Shown here: positions 51,804 to 59,648 of the stretch, one piece after another | Layout: every line of letters starts with the position of its first letter | Numbering within the stretch: position 1 is the first letter of the stretch | From: Paucilactobacillus hokkaidonensis JCM 18461 | GTDB lineage: Bacteria; Bacillota; Bacilli; Lactobacillales; Lactobacillaceae | Reading direction: 5' to 3' | DNA length: 64,000 bases | Assembly: GCF_000829395.1 (NCBI RefSeq) | Contig: NZ_AP014680.1 | Coordinates: forward strand, 1,984,001 to 2,048,000 | The notes under the pieces: model-generated | Database searches by the model: none | Seen by the model: the letters and a program-made list of their open reading frames with translations, nothing else | What the model was told of the DNA's origin: nothing | Program-made: the position numbers and the translations under genes

Positions 51804-52340
51804 TTACTTAATAATGTGATACAGGCACCAAACCATATCTGGATGATATGTCTTTATAATTTGATACTTTGAATCTGCTTCGAGTAAATCCTGACTAATA
51901 ATACTGAATCGATAACCGTCTCGGACAAATTTTTTGTATGCACTTGCTTTGCTACCGGCATAATGAATTGGAATTGTTAAATTTTTCTGATTAAGATAAC
52001 CATTTAATAAATTAGTGGTTGCTGGATGAACAATCGCTTTATTCTGTTCAAATTGAAGATTCTCAATTAGACACATTGTCTTTAGCGGATGGTGGTACAC
52101 ACTTTCTAATTCTAATTGATCCCAATATTGATAACTTAGTTCACGCCAACCAAAATCGCTTTGCTTACTTTGATAAGCTGTAGGCACCAAAAAATAGTCA
52201 CCTTGCAACTGCGGTAAATTAGAGATAATTTCATCAAAACTGTCATGCAAAACAAGTTGATATTCAACGTTACCTGGAATGTGAGCAGCTGCTGCCACGC
52301 TGTCAGTGGTATTTGGGCCTAAAGTATGAATTTTACGCAT
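51804..52340 (-). CDS. Divergent prephenate dehydratase-family protein (PheA/BacA-like)
   Basis: A 178-residue single-domain protein. HTLGPNTTDSVAAAA at the start, DYFLVPTAYQS (for PIENS), IVHPATTNLL (for SHPQAL) and YAGSKASAYKKFVRDGYRFSIISQDLLE line up in order with the prephenate dehydratase fold. The catalytic TRF triad near the C-terminus is replaced by WCLYHI, and no ACT domain follows. It is preceded by a leader with a Phe-rich peptide and a terminator, strong context for phenylalanine synthesis. It may be a diverged PheA or a prephenate decarboxylase like BacA; family call moderate. Confidence 0.65.
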   Translation of the reverse strand: MRKIHTLGPNTTDSVAAAAHIPGNVEYQLVLHDSFDEIISNLPQLQGDYFLVPTAYQSKQSDFGWRELSYQYWDQLELESVYHHPLKTMCLIENLQFEQNKAIVHPATTNLLNGYLNQKNLTIPIHYAGSKASAYKKFVRDGYRFSIISQDLLEADSKYQIIKTYHPDMVWCLYHIIK

Positions 52341-52361
52341 TTAAAAACCTCCATGAGTGTA

Positions 52362-52406
52362 AACAAAAAACCGTTAGATTTAAGCTAACCTGCTTAAATC
52401 TAACGG
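52362..52406 (-). terminator. Attenuator terminator before the pheA-like gene
   Basis: On the minus strand CCGTTAGATTTAAGC and GCTTAAATCTAACGG form a perfect 15-base stem with a six-base loop, followed by TTTTTTGTTT. It ends about 20 bases before the start codon and just before the ribosome binding site, so it controls the gene it precedes. Confidence 0.85.
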
Positions 52407-52426
52407 AGTTAATTTCACTGTTTGCT

Positions 52427-52510
52427 CCAATAGATTCCCATATCTACTGGAATGTTCCCTAGACATGGACGCAAGTCAACAGGCGTCCAAATCTTGAGCG
52501 ACTTGGACGC
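52427..52510 (-). promoter_or_regulatory. Alternative stems in the Phe leader
   Basis: Three repeats, GCGTCCAA (52510-52503), TTGGACGC (52490-52483) and GCGTCCA (52472-52466), allow segment 2 to pair with either 1 or 3. A further hairpin CCAGTAGAT/ATCTATTGG follows at 52450-52427. The first segment starts at the leader peptide stop codon, so a stalled ribosome would free segment 2 for segment 3. Confidence 0.75.
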
Positions 52511-52554
52511 TATCTAAAGAAACTAAAATTAAACTGAGCGAAACATTTATTCAT
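52510..52554 (-). CDS. Phe-rich attenuator leader peptide
   Basis: A 14-codon frame, MNKCFAQFNFSFFR, with five Phe codons, ending in TAG. AGAGAGG lies ten bases before the ATG and the predicted transcription start is about 25 bases upstream. This mirrors PheL-type leaders and the Tyr-rich leader at 9367-9426. It precedes the prephenate-dehydratase-like gene, whose product leads to Phe. No T-box motif found. Confidence 0.82.
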   Translation of the reverse strand: MNKCFAQFNFSFFR

Positions 52555-52585
52555 TTTGGTGGACCTCTCTCATCTAATTGTAATA

Positions 52586-52614
52586 ATTAAACCAGCTTTT
52601 CCCTTACTTGTCAA
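52586..52614 (-). promoter_or_regulatory. Promoter of the Phe leader/pheA-like unit
   Basis: TTGACA (52614-52609) and TTTAAT (52591-52586) with a 17-base spacer on the minus strand; start near 52579. Divergent from the M20 peptidase gene at 52678. Confidence 0.78.
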
Positions 52615-52677
52615 ACTCGAATTTTGATTACAACTGGTGTAAACTAAATTAGAAAATAATGAGAAGAGGTCTCTAAC

Positions 52678-53823
52678 TTGGAGAAACAAACCAAAATTAA
52701 ATTACTGCAATCATTAATCCAAATCAATTCTGCCAATGGCAATGAGCAAGAAATGGCTGAATTCATCGCTGCCACTTTTGCTAAATACAATATTCAATCA
52801 GACTTAATTCCTTACGCTGAGCATCGAAGCAGTATCATCGCCGAAATTGGTCCCAAAGATAGCTCGTTTGTTTTAGCGTTGTCATCACACTTAGATACGG
52901 TAGCAGTTGGTGACCCTAATAATTGGCAACATGATCCATTTAGTGGTGAAATCATCGATGACTCAATTTATGGTCGTGGTTCTGCGGACATGAAATCTGG
53001 AATGGCAGCCATGATCATCGCAATGATTGAATTAAAAGAATCACAGATCACATTGACTGGCCGCGTACGCTTCATTGGCACTGTTGGTGAAGAATTGGGT
53101 GCGATGGGAGCTCGGGAGCTAACTAAGCACGGCTATGTCCACGACGTTAGTGCTATGATCCTGGGAGAACCAACCGGCGGTAACATTATTTATGCGCACA
53201 GCGGTTCGATCGACTATACTGTTAACTCACATGGAACCGGTGCGCATAGTTCCATGCCGGAGCGTGGTAACAATGCGATTACCAATTTAGTCGACTTTAT
53301 CAATGCCGAAAAATCTGCCTTTGATGATGCGCCTGATAGTCCAGTATTGGGACCTTTAATCCATAGTGTTACCGTTATTAATGGTGGCCAACAAGTTAAT
53401 AGCATCCCCGAATTTGCAACCTTACAAGGAAATATTCGTCCAGTACCAGAATTCAATGCCAACCAATCTATCCAACGGCTACAAGAAATAATTGATCAAC
53501 TAAATCAACAGCCACAAAACCACTTGGAGCTGCAGGTCGACTTTAGCTTTGATCCCGTCGTTAATGATCCTAATGATCCATTTGTAACTAGTATCAAAAA
53601 GGCTCGGCAACAGGCTTTTGGTGATGCTCCTACGCTTGATATTATCCATGGTGCTACCGATGCTTCTGAATACGTCAAAGACTCGCATTCATTTCCAAAA
53701 ATTGTGCTCGGTGCCGGTGAATGGAATGACGCTCATAGCATTGATGAATCTGTTAGCATTAATAACTTTTTGAAGGTAAGCGAGACGTACTTGCAGGTTA
53801 TTAAACAAGAATGTGTTTCTTAG
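52678..53823 (+). CDS. M20 metallopeptidase (ArgE/DapE family)
   Basis: A 381-residue zinc amidohydrolase. ALSSHLDTV (metal His and catalytic Asp), YGRGSADMKSGMA (bridging Asp), GTVGEELGAMGAREL (catalytic Glu) and GEPTGGNI are clear, with the dimer-domain HGTGAHSSMPERGNNAI. The family includes succinyl-diaminopimelate desuccinylase and acetylornithine deacetylase; sequence alone does not separate them, though lactobacilli often annotate it as dapE. TTG start after AGAGGTC. No lysine-pathway genes adjoin. Confidence 0.83.
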   Translation: MEKQTKIKLLQSLIQINSANGNEQEMAEFIAATFAKYNIQSDLIPYAEHRSSIIAEIGPKDSSFVLALSSHLDTVAVGDPNNWQHDPFSGEIIDDSIYGRGSADMKSGMAAMIIAMIELKESQITLTGRVRFIGTVGEELGAMGARELTKHGYVHDVSAMILGEPTGGNIIYAHSGSIDYTVNSHGTGAHSSMPERGNNAITNLVDFINAEKSAFDDAPDSPVLGPLIHSVTVINGGQQVNSIPEFATLQGNIRPVPEFNANQSIQRLQEIIDQLNQQPQNHLELQVDFSFDPVVNDPNDPFVTSIKKARQQAFGDAPTLDIIHGATDASEYVKDSHSFPKIVLGAGEWNDAHSIDESVSINNFLKVSETYLQVIKQECVS

Positions 53824-53850
53824 TAATGAAATTAAAAGGAAGCAATCAAC

Positions 53851-53988
53851 GTGGCCAGTAAATATTTACAAGCTAATGATGAAGTGACACCAGAGATCCA
53901 AACGATCATTGATGGAGCTGTCGCAGGAACAACTAAAATGATAAAATCAAAAAATACAGATGCTTTGTTTTCTGACTTAGACATTTAG
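53851..53988 (+). CDS. Small hypothetical protein (45 aa)
   Basis: GTG start with AAAGGAAG upstream, encoding MASKYLQANDEVTPEIQTII... to KNTDALFSDLDI. Probably translated given the ribosome binding site and 27-base spacing from the M20 gene. Its ending NTDALFSDLDI resembles NVDALMLDLNSDG of the next small gene, so the two may be related. No family recognised; antitoxin-like in size. Confidence 0.5.
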   Translation: MASKYLQANDEVTPEIQTIIDGAVAGTTKMIKSKNTDALFSDLDI

Positions 53989-54114
53989 AATTAAAAACAG
54001 TAGTAAGGAAAAGCGTCTCACGGCGTCAACAGAAAATAGTTTCGTTTGGTATCACAGTGTTACGCATATGTATTTTACGGTTTATAATATATGTAGAGGA
54101 TGGTGAACTTTAAT

Positions 54115-54318
54115 ATGGCTCTAAAAAATAATAAGACTACCACTAGTGAACGGATAGATTCTAGGCTAAAAATGGTCAAAGAAGATACCCTTTCTTTCCA
54201 GCCAGAAGGGTCTCCTTTGGATCAAGCCATCAATCAAATTAAAAATGGGAAGGGCAAATCGTTTAATAACGTTGATGCGCTAATGCTGGACTTGAATAGT
54301 GACGGTGCTGATAATTAA
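54115..54318 (+). CDS. Small hypothetical protein (67 aa), antitoxin-like
   Basis: MALKNNKTTTSERIDSRLKMVKEDTLSF... to NNVDALMLDLNSDGADN. Start set at 54115; ATG at 54100 overlaps the AGAGGA site. The charged N-terminal half and acidic tail are antitoxin-like, but no toxin follows. Promoter-like TATAATAT lies at about 54083. Ends about 40 bases before palindromic element 4. Function unknown. Confidence 0.5.
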   Translation: MALKNNKTTTSERIDSRLKMVKEDTLSFQPEGSPLDQAINQIKNGKGKSFNNVDALMLDLNSDGADN

Positions 54319-54359
54319 CCATGCTGATCTTAAATGTAATATCTCTTATTTGTATAGAT

Positions 54360-54584
54360 TAAATGCGTTCGCAACCGCAGATGGCTACGTGTAACAAAAT
54401 AATGACCCTCACATGGACAGTTCACCATGTAACATCCCGCTATTTTTATAGATTAAACGCGTTCGCAACCGCAGAAGCCTACATGTAACAACAAAATGCC
54501 ACTGATGAATGGTCAAAGTTCGACCATTCATCAGTGGCATTTTACCGTTACACTCCAGCTTCTAACCGCGGTTGCTCACGCTCT
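54360..54584 (-). repeat. Palindromic stop-anchored element, copy 4 with one truncated unit
   Basis: A full palindrome (54455-54584) begins AAACGCGTTCGCAACCGC and ends GCGGTTGCTCACGCTCT. It overlaps the last codons and stop of proA on the minus strand. In front lies a truncated unit (54360-54454) repeating the left arm and loop, then ATTTTTATAGATTAAAC as junction. Period 95 bases. Arms match copies 1 and 6. Confidence 0.85.
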
Positions 54585-55817
54585 GATTTGTCCATTCCCA
54601 TAAATAATATACTTACTTGAGGTCAACTCATTTAATCCCATTGGCCCTCTAGCATGTAACTTTTGGGTGCTAATTCCAATTTCTGCTCCAAAACCAAATT
54701 TAAATCCATCTGTGAACCTTGTTGACGCATTAACATAGACGCACGCTGCATCGATCTGTTGCAAAAATTGCTGACTATTTTCATAGTTATCAGTCACAAT
54801 GGCTTCTGAATGCTTTGTATTATAGTGATTAATATGTTTGATTGCCTCATCAACCGAGTCAACGACCTTAATTGCCATAATATAATCGTTGTATTCACGA
54901 CCCCAATCATCTTCGCTTGCCACACCGATTGTGGGTAAGATTTCGCGTGCCCGGTCATCACCGCGTAATTCAACGTTAAACTTAGCTAACGCCTGCGCAA
55001 TAGTTGGCAAATATTGCTTAGCAACTGCTGAATGAATTACTAATTTTTCCGCTGCATTACATACCGATGGGCGCTGCGTTTTAGCATTAACCACAATGTC
55101 TGTCGCCATCTTTAACTGTGCAAATTCATCTACATAAATATGACAATTACCTGCACCAGTCTCAATCACTGGAACCTTTGCATGTTGCACCACAGATTTA
55201 ATAAGCCGCGAACTACCACGTGGAATTAACACATCTAAATACTCTGTTAGTTCCATTAATTTTTGCGCCGTTTCATGCGAAGTATCATGCAAAATCTGAA
55301 CTGCAGCCTCATTCAATTGCTTGTCGCGCAACACAGTTTGCAAACACTCTACTAAATAACTATTTGTCTGTAGTGCTTCCTTGCCACCACGTAAAACAAC
55401 CGTATTACCACTTTTAAATGTTAAGGCAAATGCATCGACCGTCACATTAGGTCGGGCTTCATAGATAATCCCGATCACACCTATTGGCACTCGTTGCTTT
55501 CCAATCTGCAAGCCGTCTTCCGTGCGCCACATTTTATCCACATTCCCGATTGGATCCGGTAAAGCGGCCACCTGCTCTAGTCCCTGCGCCATTTGTTCAA
55601 TTCGTTCTTCATTCAAAGTTAACCGATCAACAAAATTAGCTGGAATATCAGTAGCTGTTGCTAAATCATTTTGATTTACTTTGATAATTTCATCTTGCTG
55701 CTGACGTAGTTTTTTTGCCATCGCACGTAAAACATCATTTTTTTCACTCGTCTTCATTTGTGATAATTGTTGCTCTGCTTGTTGAGCTGCTTGCCCGATT
55801 TGTTCCAAATTATCCAT
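54576..55817 (-). CDS. proA: Gamma-glutamyl phosphate reductase
   Basis: Reduces glutamyl 5-phosphate to glutamate semialdehyde in proline synthesis. 413 residues with IYEARPNVTVDAFALTFKSGN, VLRGGKEAL, GAGNCHIYVDE and the catalytic cysteine in RPSVCNAAEKL. GLNELTSSKYIIYGNGQ closes the protein. Overlaps proB by eight bases. Its final codons (QIRA-stop) lie within the end of palindromic element 4, so the repeat contributes the C-terminus. Confidence 0.94.
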   Translation of the reverse strand: MDNLEQIGQAAQQAEQQLSQMKTSEKNDVLRAMAKKLRQQQDEIIKVNQNDLATATDIPANFVDRLTLNEERIEQMAQGLEQVAALPDPIGNVDKMWRTEDGLQIGKQRVPIGVIGIIYEARPNVTVDAFALTFKSGNTVVLRGGKEALQTNSYLVECLQTVLRDKQLNEAAVQILHDTSHETAQKLMELTEYLDVLIPRGSSRLIKSVVQHAKVPVIETGAGNCHIYVDEFAQLKMATDIVVNAKTQRPSVCNAAEKLVIHSAVAKQYLPTIAQALAKFNVELRGDDRAREILPTIGVASEDDWGREYNDYIMAIKVVDSVDEAIKHINHYNTKHSEAIVTDNYENSQQFLQQIDAACVYVNASTRFTDGFKFGFGAEIGISTQKLHARGPMGLNELTSSKYIIYGNGQIRA

Positions 55818-56649
55818 GTTTTTTCAGTCCTTCCACATGTTCATCAGGAGTAAATAACGTACCGATTGACTGCCCAGCCAAAATATCAAATATAATTTTA
55901 GGGTCATGGCCATTGGCTAATACCATCTGGCCACCAGCCGTCATCATTCGTTTGGCTGCCTTCAGCTTAGTTATCATACCACCAGTTCCAAACCGAGTAC
56001 CACTGCCACCGGCCTCTGCAAATAGTTCATCAGTCACACTGGTAACCAACGATAACGGGGTTGCTTGTGGGTTAGTTCTGGGATCTGCATTATACAAACA
56101 ATCAATATCAGACAAAACCACCAATAAATCCGCCTTTACTGACGCCGCTACCAGTGCTGATAGTTGATCATTATCACCAAAAGTTGTCCGATGATCCAAT
56201 TCATCGACCGCAACTGTATCGTTTTCATTCACAATTGGAATTGCATCCATCGTTAGTAGCCGTTCAAAGGTATTGAGTACATTTTGCTTGCTAACCGGAT
56301 AATCCATCACGTCATGTGTTAGTAAGACTTGACCAATCTGTTGTCCATAACTAGCGAAACGCTGATTAAAAATTGCCATCAATTCATTTTGACCAATCGC
56401 AGCGATCGCCTGTTGGGACGCAATATCTGTTGGCCGCTGATCCAAATGAAGTTGGTTTAGCCCAACACCAATCGCTCCTGACGAAACCAAGATTACTTGT
56501 CGACCATGCTTCCGGATTGCACTCAGTACAAATGCCAATTCATCCATTGTTTTTAAATTTAATTGCCCGTCAGAATAGATTAAACTACTTGTTCCAATTT
56601 TAACTACTATTCGTTGTGGGTCAATTAGCTGCGGACGCTGTCTCATCAT
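55810..56649 (-). CDS. proB: Glutamate 5-kinase (without PUA domain)
   Basis: First step of proline synthesis, phosphorylating glutamate. Amino-acid-kinase motifs VVKIGTSSLIYSDG, ILVSSGAIGVG, VNENDTVAVDEL, FGDNDQLSALVA and GTGGMITKLKAA are intact. About 279 residues, so the C-terminal PUA domain of the Escherichia coli enzyme is absent, as usual in lactobacilli. Two adjacent ATG codons (56649, 56646) follow AGGTGA closely; the first is given. Upstream by 59 bases is a NAD-binding protein gene on the same strand. Confidence 0.92.
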   Translation of the reverse strand: MMRQRPQLIDPQRIVVKIGTSSLIYSDGQLNLKTMDELAFVLSAIRKHGRQVILVSSGAIGVGLNQLHLDQRPTDIASQQAIAAIGQNELMAIFNQRFASYGQQIGQVLLTHDVMDYPVSKQNVLNTFERLLTMDAIPIVNENDTVAVDELDHRTTFGDNDQLSALVAASVKADLLVVLSDIDCLYNADPRTNPQATPLSLVTSVTDELFAEAGGSGTRFGTGGMITKLKAAKRMMTAGGQMVLANGHDPKIIFDILAGQSIGTLFTPDEHVEGLKKHG

Positions 56650-56708
56650 TTCACCTACATTCAAATTATTTCATTCATTCTAATCAATTTTTAACTTTTA
56701 CACAACTG

Positions 56709-57236
56709 TTAATCATCCGCAATCCCAATTGATTGATTTAAATACTGGTCTGTTAATGCAGCACTAACAATCAAATCTACCAATACCGCAGCCCCAATCT
56801 TGGTTCCCTGCACTGGTTGTCCTTCATTTGAAATCACACTAGTTGTTTTATCAGCGACAACCTGAGCCGCCCGAATAATTGTATATGGCAGCTCAAGTTC
56901 ATCAATCATTTTAACCGCATATTGGTACGCTAAAATAGTATCTCCAAATTGGTGGCCAAAACGTTGTTCTAATTTTTCTGGATTAACTTCATCATTAATA
57001 CCGGCAACTGCCAACATCACTATTTTAGTTGGTGTGATTTTATGCTGATCGATCGCATCAACTAAATTAAATACATCTTCATCAACCGTTGCAATTGTTG
57101 GCAGCCATACCAATGTTTCAGCTGCAGCTGTGCTAAAAGATTGTTGAATAATAGATTGATTTCCAGTCTGATTTATTTTTTTACTCACCATCTTGGCCAC
57201 TTCCGTACTTTGATCTGACACAATTAATACTCGCAT
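56709..57236 (-). CDS. NAD(P)-binding Rossmann protein (NmrA/SDR-like)
   Basis: A 175-residue protein with a Rossmann-type start MRVLIVSDQSTEVAKMV, lacking the usual GxxGxxG. The segment ELPYTIIRAAQV matches atypical SDRs such as YwnB/BVR-B, which pick NADP and small quinones or flavins. Substrate unknown. AAGGGA ribosome binding site. It precedes proBA on the same strand, 59 bases away, so it may share their promoter. Confidence 0.65.
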   Translation of the reverse strand: MRVLIVSDQSTEVAKMVSKKINQTGNQSIIQQSFSTAAAETLVWLPTIATVDEDVFNLVDAIDQHKITPTKIVMLAVAGINDEVNPEKLEQRFGHQFGDTILAYQYAVKMIDELELPYTIIRAAQVVADKTTSVISNEGQPVQGTKIGAAVLVDLIVSAALTDQYLNQSIGIADD

Positions 57237-57320
57237 TATGTATTTCCCTTCATTCAAAATGTATCAATATTTTAACCTTGAGTGCTAAACTAATATTAAG
57301 ACACACAAGGAGGCTTTTTT

Positions 57321-58265
57321 ATGAGACATGCAAACGTCACTATCGGTCAAACGCAAGTTGTTTCCACGCCGTTAGGTTTAGGAACTAATGCCGTTGGTGG
57401 TCATAATTTATTTCCAAACTTAAATGATGCAACTGGCAAGCAAGTCGTTAAAACAGCTCTAGACCATGGTATTACAATGTTAGATACTGCTTACGCATAC
57501 GGTAAAGGACGCTCCGAAGAATTAATTGGTGAGGTCATTGCTGATTTTGATCGTCACCAAATTGTATTGGCATCCAAAGCCGCGCACTTTTTTGCAGCCG
57601 ATGGATCACAATCGATGGAAAATGATCCTAAATTTTTAACAGCGGCTGTTGATGAGAGTTTAAAACGATTAAAAACGGATTACCTGGATATCTTTTACAT
57701 TCATTTTCCAGATGACCATACACCCAAATATGAAGCTGTCGGTGCACTACAACGGTTAAAAGAAGCTGGTAAAATACGAGCAATTGGGATTTCCAACTTC
57801 TCGCTGGATCAAGTTAAAGAAGCAAATCAAGATGGTTATGTTGATATCGTTGAAGACCAGTATAGTCTGTTGCATCGAGATAATGAACAGCAATTGATGC
57901 CTTATCTGCATGAACATCAAATTTCATTTGTTCCATATTTCCCACTGGCATCTGGTTTATTAACTGGTAAATACAAAGCTGATTCAACGTTTGATGATAT
58001 CCGTAGCACCAACCCTAATTTTCAAGGTGCACGCTATCAGGCTATCATTAAAGATGTTGATAAATTAGCCCCAATTGCCGAAAATCACCATGCTACAATT
58101 GCACAAATTGTTCTAGCTTGGTACATTCAAAATCCATTGATTTCCGTTGTTATTCCTGGTGCTAAGCAACCACAACAGGTTGTGGACAATGTGGTGGCAA
58201 TGGAATTGGAATTAAGCGATAGTGAGTATCAAGAGATTGACCATGCATTTGATGATTTGAAGTAA
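57321..58265 (+). CDS. Aldo/keto reductase
   Basis: A 314-residue AKR: LDTAYAYGKGRSEELIG with Asp-Tyr, lysine in LASKAAH, IHFPDDHTPK with the histidine, and SVVIPGAKQPQQVVDN for cofactor. Closest in pattern to YhdN/IolS (AKR11) general stress reductases. Strong AAGGAGG. Single gene, divergent from the NAD-binding protein. Confidence 0.85.
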   Translation: MRHANVTIGQTQVVSTPLGLGTNAVGGHNLFPNLNDATGKQVVKTALDHGITMLDTAYAYGKGRSEELIGEVIADFDRHQIVLASKAAHFFAADGSQSMENDPKFLTAAVDESLKRLKTDYLDIFYIHFPDDHTPKYEAVGALQRLKEAGKIRAIGISNFSLDQVKEANQDGYVDIVEDQYSLLHRDNEQQLMPYLHEHQISFVPYFPLASGLLTGKYKADSTFDDIRSTNPNFQGARYQAIIKDVDKLAPIAENHHATIAQIVLAWYIQNPLISVVIPGAKQPQQVVDNVVAMELELSDSEYQEIDHAFDDLK

Positions 58266-58318
58266 TTTTTAGTTTTTAGGATGCTGAATGGTGTCCTTTT
58301 TTGTTTGCGATATATTCG

Positions 58319-58609
58319 AAACGTGCAAAATAAGTCAGGCTCCTAGGGCGTAAGCTCCTAATCCCCATGACCCCAGAATCTGGGGTGACGCTCCACATTT
58401 TAAAACGTGCAAAATAAGTCAGACTCCTTGGGCATAAGCTCCTAATCTCCATGACCCCAAAATCCGGGGTGACGCTCCATATTTTAAAACGTGCAAAATA
58501 AGTCAGACTCCTAGGGCGTAAGCTCCTAATCTCCATGACCCCAAAATCCGGGGTCATGGAGATTAGGAGCTTACGCTACGGAGTCTTGGCGACTTATTTT
58601 GCACTCTCT
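58319..58609 (-). repeat. Palindromic stop-anchored element, copy 5 with two truncated tandem units
   Basis: Three units start with AAACGTGCAAAATAAGTCAG at 58319, 58403 and 58487, an exact 84-base period. Only the last (58487-58609) has the full right arm, ending GACTTATTTTGCACTCTC against the stop codon of the minus-strand ATPase-like gene. The first two end after the short CCCC/GGGG hairpin with ATTTTAAAACG as junction. Confidence 0.88.
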
Positions 58610-59479
58610 CTAATAAATCATTAACTCATCCTCAATCATCGCATCTACAATTCGAACATCCGTAATTCCCGTTTGCTCTAACAGTGGCAACAAAACTTGG
58701 ATCGTTCCTGAAAAGACTAGTTTTGTCTCTCGTGGTGCTTCTTCAATAATTGTTGCTCCAAGTGTTTGAGCCAGATCAATTGGAAATCCGGTTCCAGTAA
58801 TAGTTACCGTCGAATCAATACTGTCATGGGTTGGTAATTCTCTTTGATTTGTGATTCTACCATTTTTTACGTATATAATTCTATCAGCATTTTGCTGCAT
58901 TTCTTTAAAGTCATTGCTGATAAACATTACCGTGGATTTTGTTTTTGTTGCATAGTCATGCAGTAACTGCCAAGTTTGCGTGGCCTGCTTAACATCCATA
59001 TTTTGGGTGGGCTGTTCCAGTAATATCAGTGGTAATTTTTGTACAGTTAAAAGGATAATTTCTAATTGTCGTTTTACTCCATCACTTAGATCAGCTAGTT
59101 TACTTTTTAAGTCAATATTAAATTGTCGCACAATCTTTTCTGCCGGTTCCAATTTCAAAGCATTACTATTTTTTTTGATTGTTGATGTTAACAGTTGTTG
59201 AACATCCCCATGTTTAGTTAATTGCGTGGTTTCATTTTGATATCCAATTTGCGGACTAGTTTGTTTCCGGTCTTTGTATGCATCCAGTCCATCAAGACTA
59301 ATCGTTTTACGGGCTTCTTTTTCTTTACCTAGTAGCAATTGAAAAAGGGTACTAACTGATTCAGGTTTGTTCGTACAAAATGCACTAATCGTAGCGGATT
59401 CAAAATCAATGGTCCAATCATTTAGCACCAACTGTTTCTGAATCTCTTTACTCAGTGATTTAATCTTAACAACTGCCAA
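58610..59479 (-). CDS. Degenerate ABC-type ATPase-like protein
   Basis: A 289-residue protein with the overall ABC ATPase order but broken catalytic motifs. Walker A is CTNKPESVST (about 35-44) instead of GxxGxGKST. The signature LSDGVKRQLEI (131-141) survives. Walker B reads LILLEQPTQNMD (151-162), replacing DE with EQ. The frame is intact, so it is likely made and may act as a non-hydrolysing regulator. No permease gene is adjacent. TTG start with GGAG eight bases upstream. Function unknown. Confidence 0.75.
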   Translation of the reverse strand: MAVVKIKSLSKEIQKQLVLNDWTIDFESATISAFCTNKPESVSTLFQLLLGKEKEARKTISLDGLDAYKDRKQTSPQIGYQNETTQLTKHGDVQQLLTSTIKKNSNALKLEPAEKIVRQFNIDLKSKLADLSDGVKRQLEIILLTVQKLPLILLEQPTQNMDVKQATQTWQLLHDYATKTKSTVMFISNDFKEMQQNADRIIYVKNGRITNQRELPTHDSIDSTVTITGTGFPIDLAQTLGATIIEEAPRETKLVFSGTIQVLLPLLEQTGITDVRIVDAMIEDELMIY

Positions 59480-59648
59480 TTGTCTCGCTCCATTTCTACT
59501 TTCATTTTAACTATCTATGGTAATTGTACATGGCCCAAACGATTATACAAGTGGAATCTAGGATTTTGATTACTGATTGTTGGTTGGATTAGAGTATTTT
59601 TAATAAAATTTATAAATTTTCAGCGTTATGATTGTTTTTAGATGGTAT

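Noticed and set aside
58276-58557. Minus-strand frame encoding three copies of a short repeat (93 aa)
   Set aside because: It is a product of the 84-base tandem palindromic units, with no ribosome binding site; the repetition is structural, not coding.
58610-59479. Sequencing error explaining the broken ABC motifs
   Set aside because: The frame is continuous, the signature motif is intact and both changes are substitutions at separate sites, so a single error cannot explain them.
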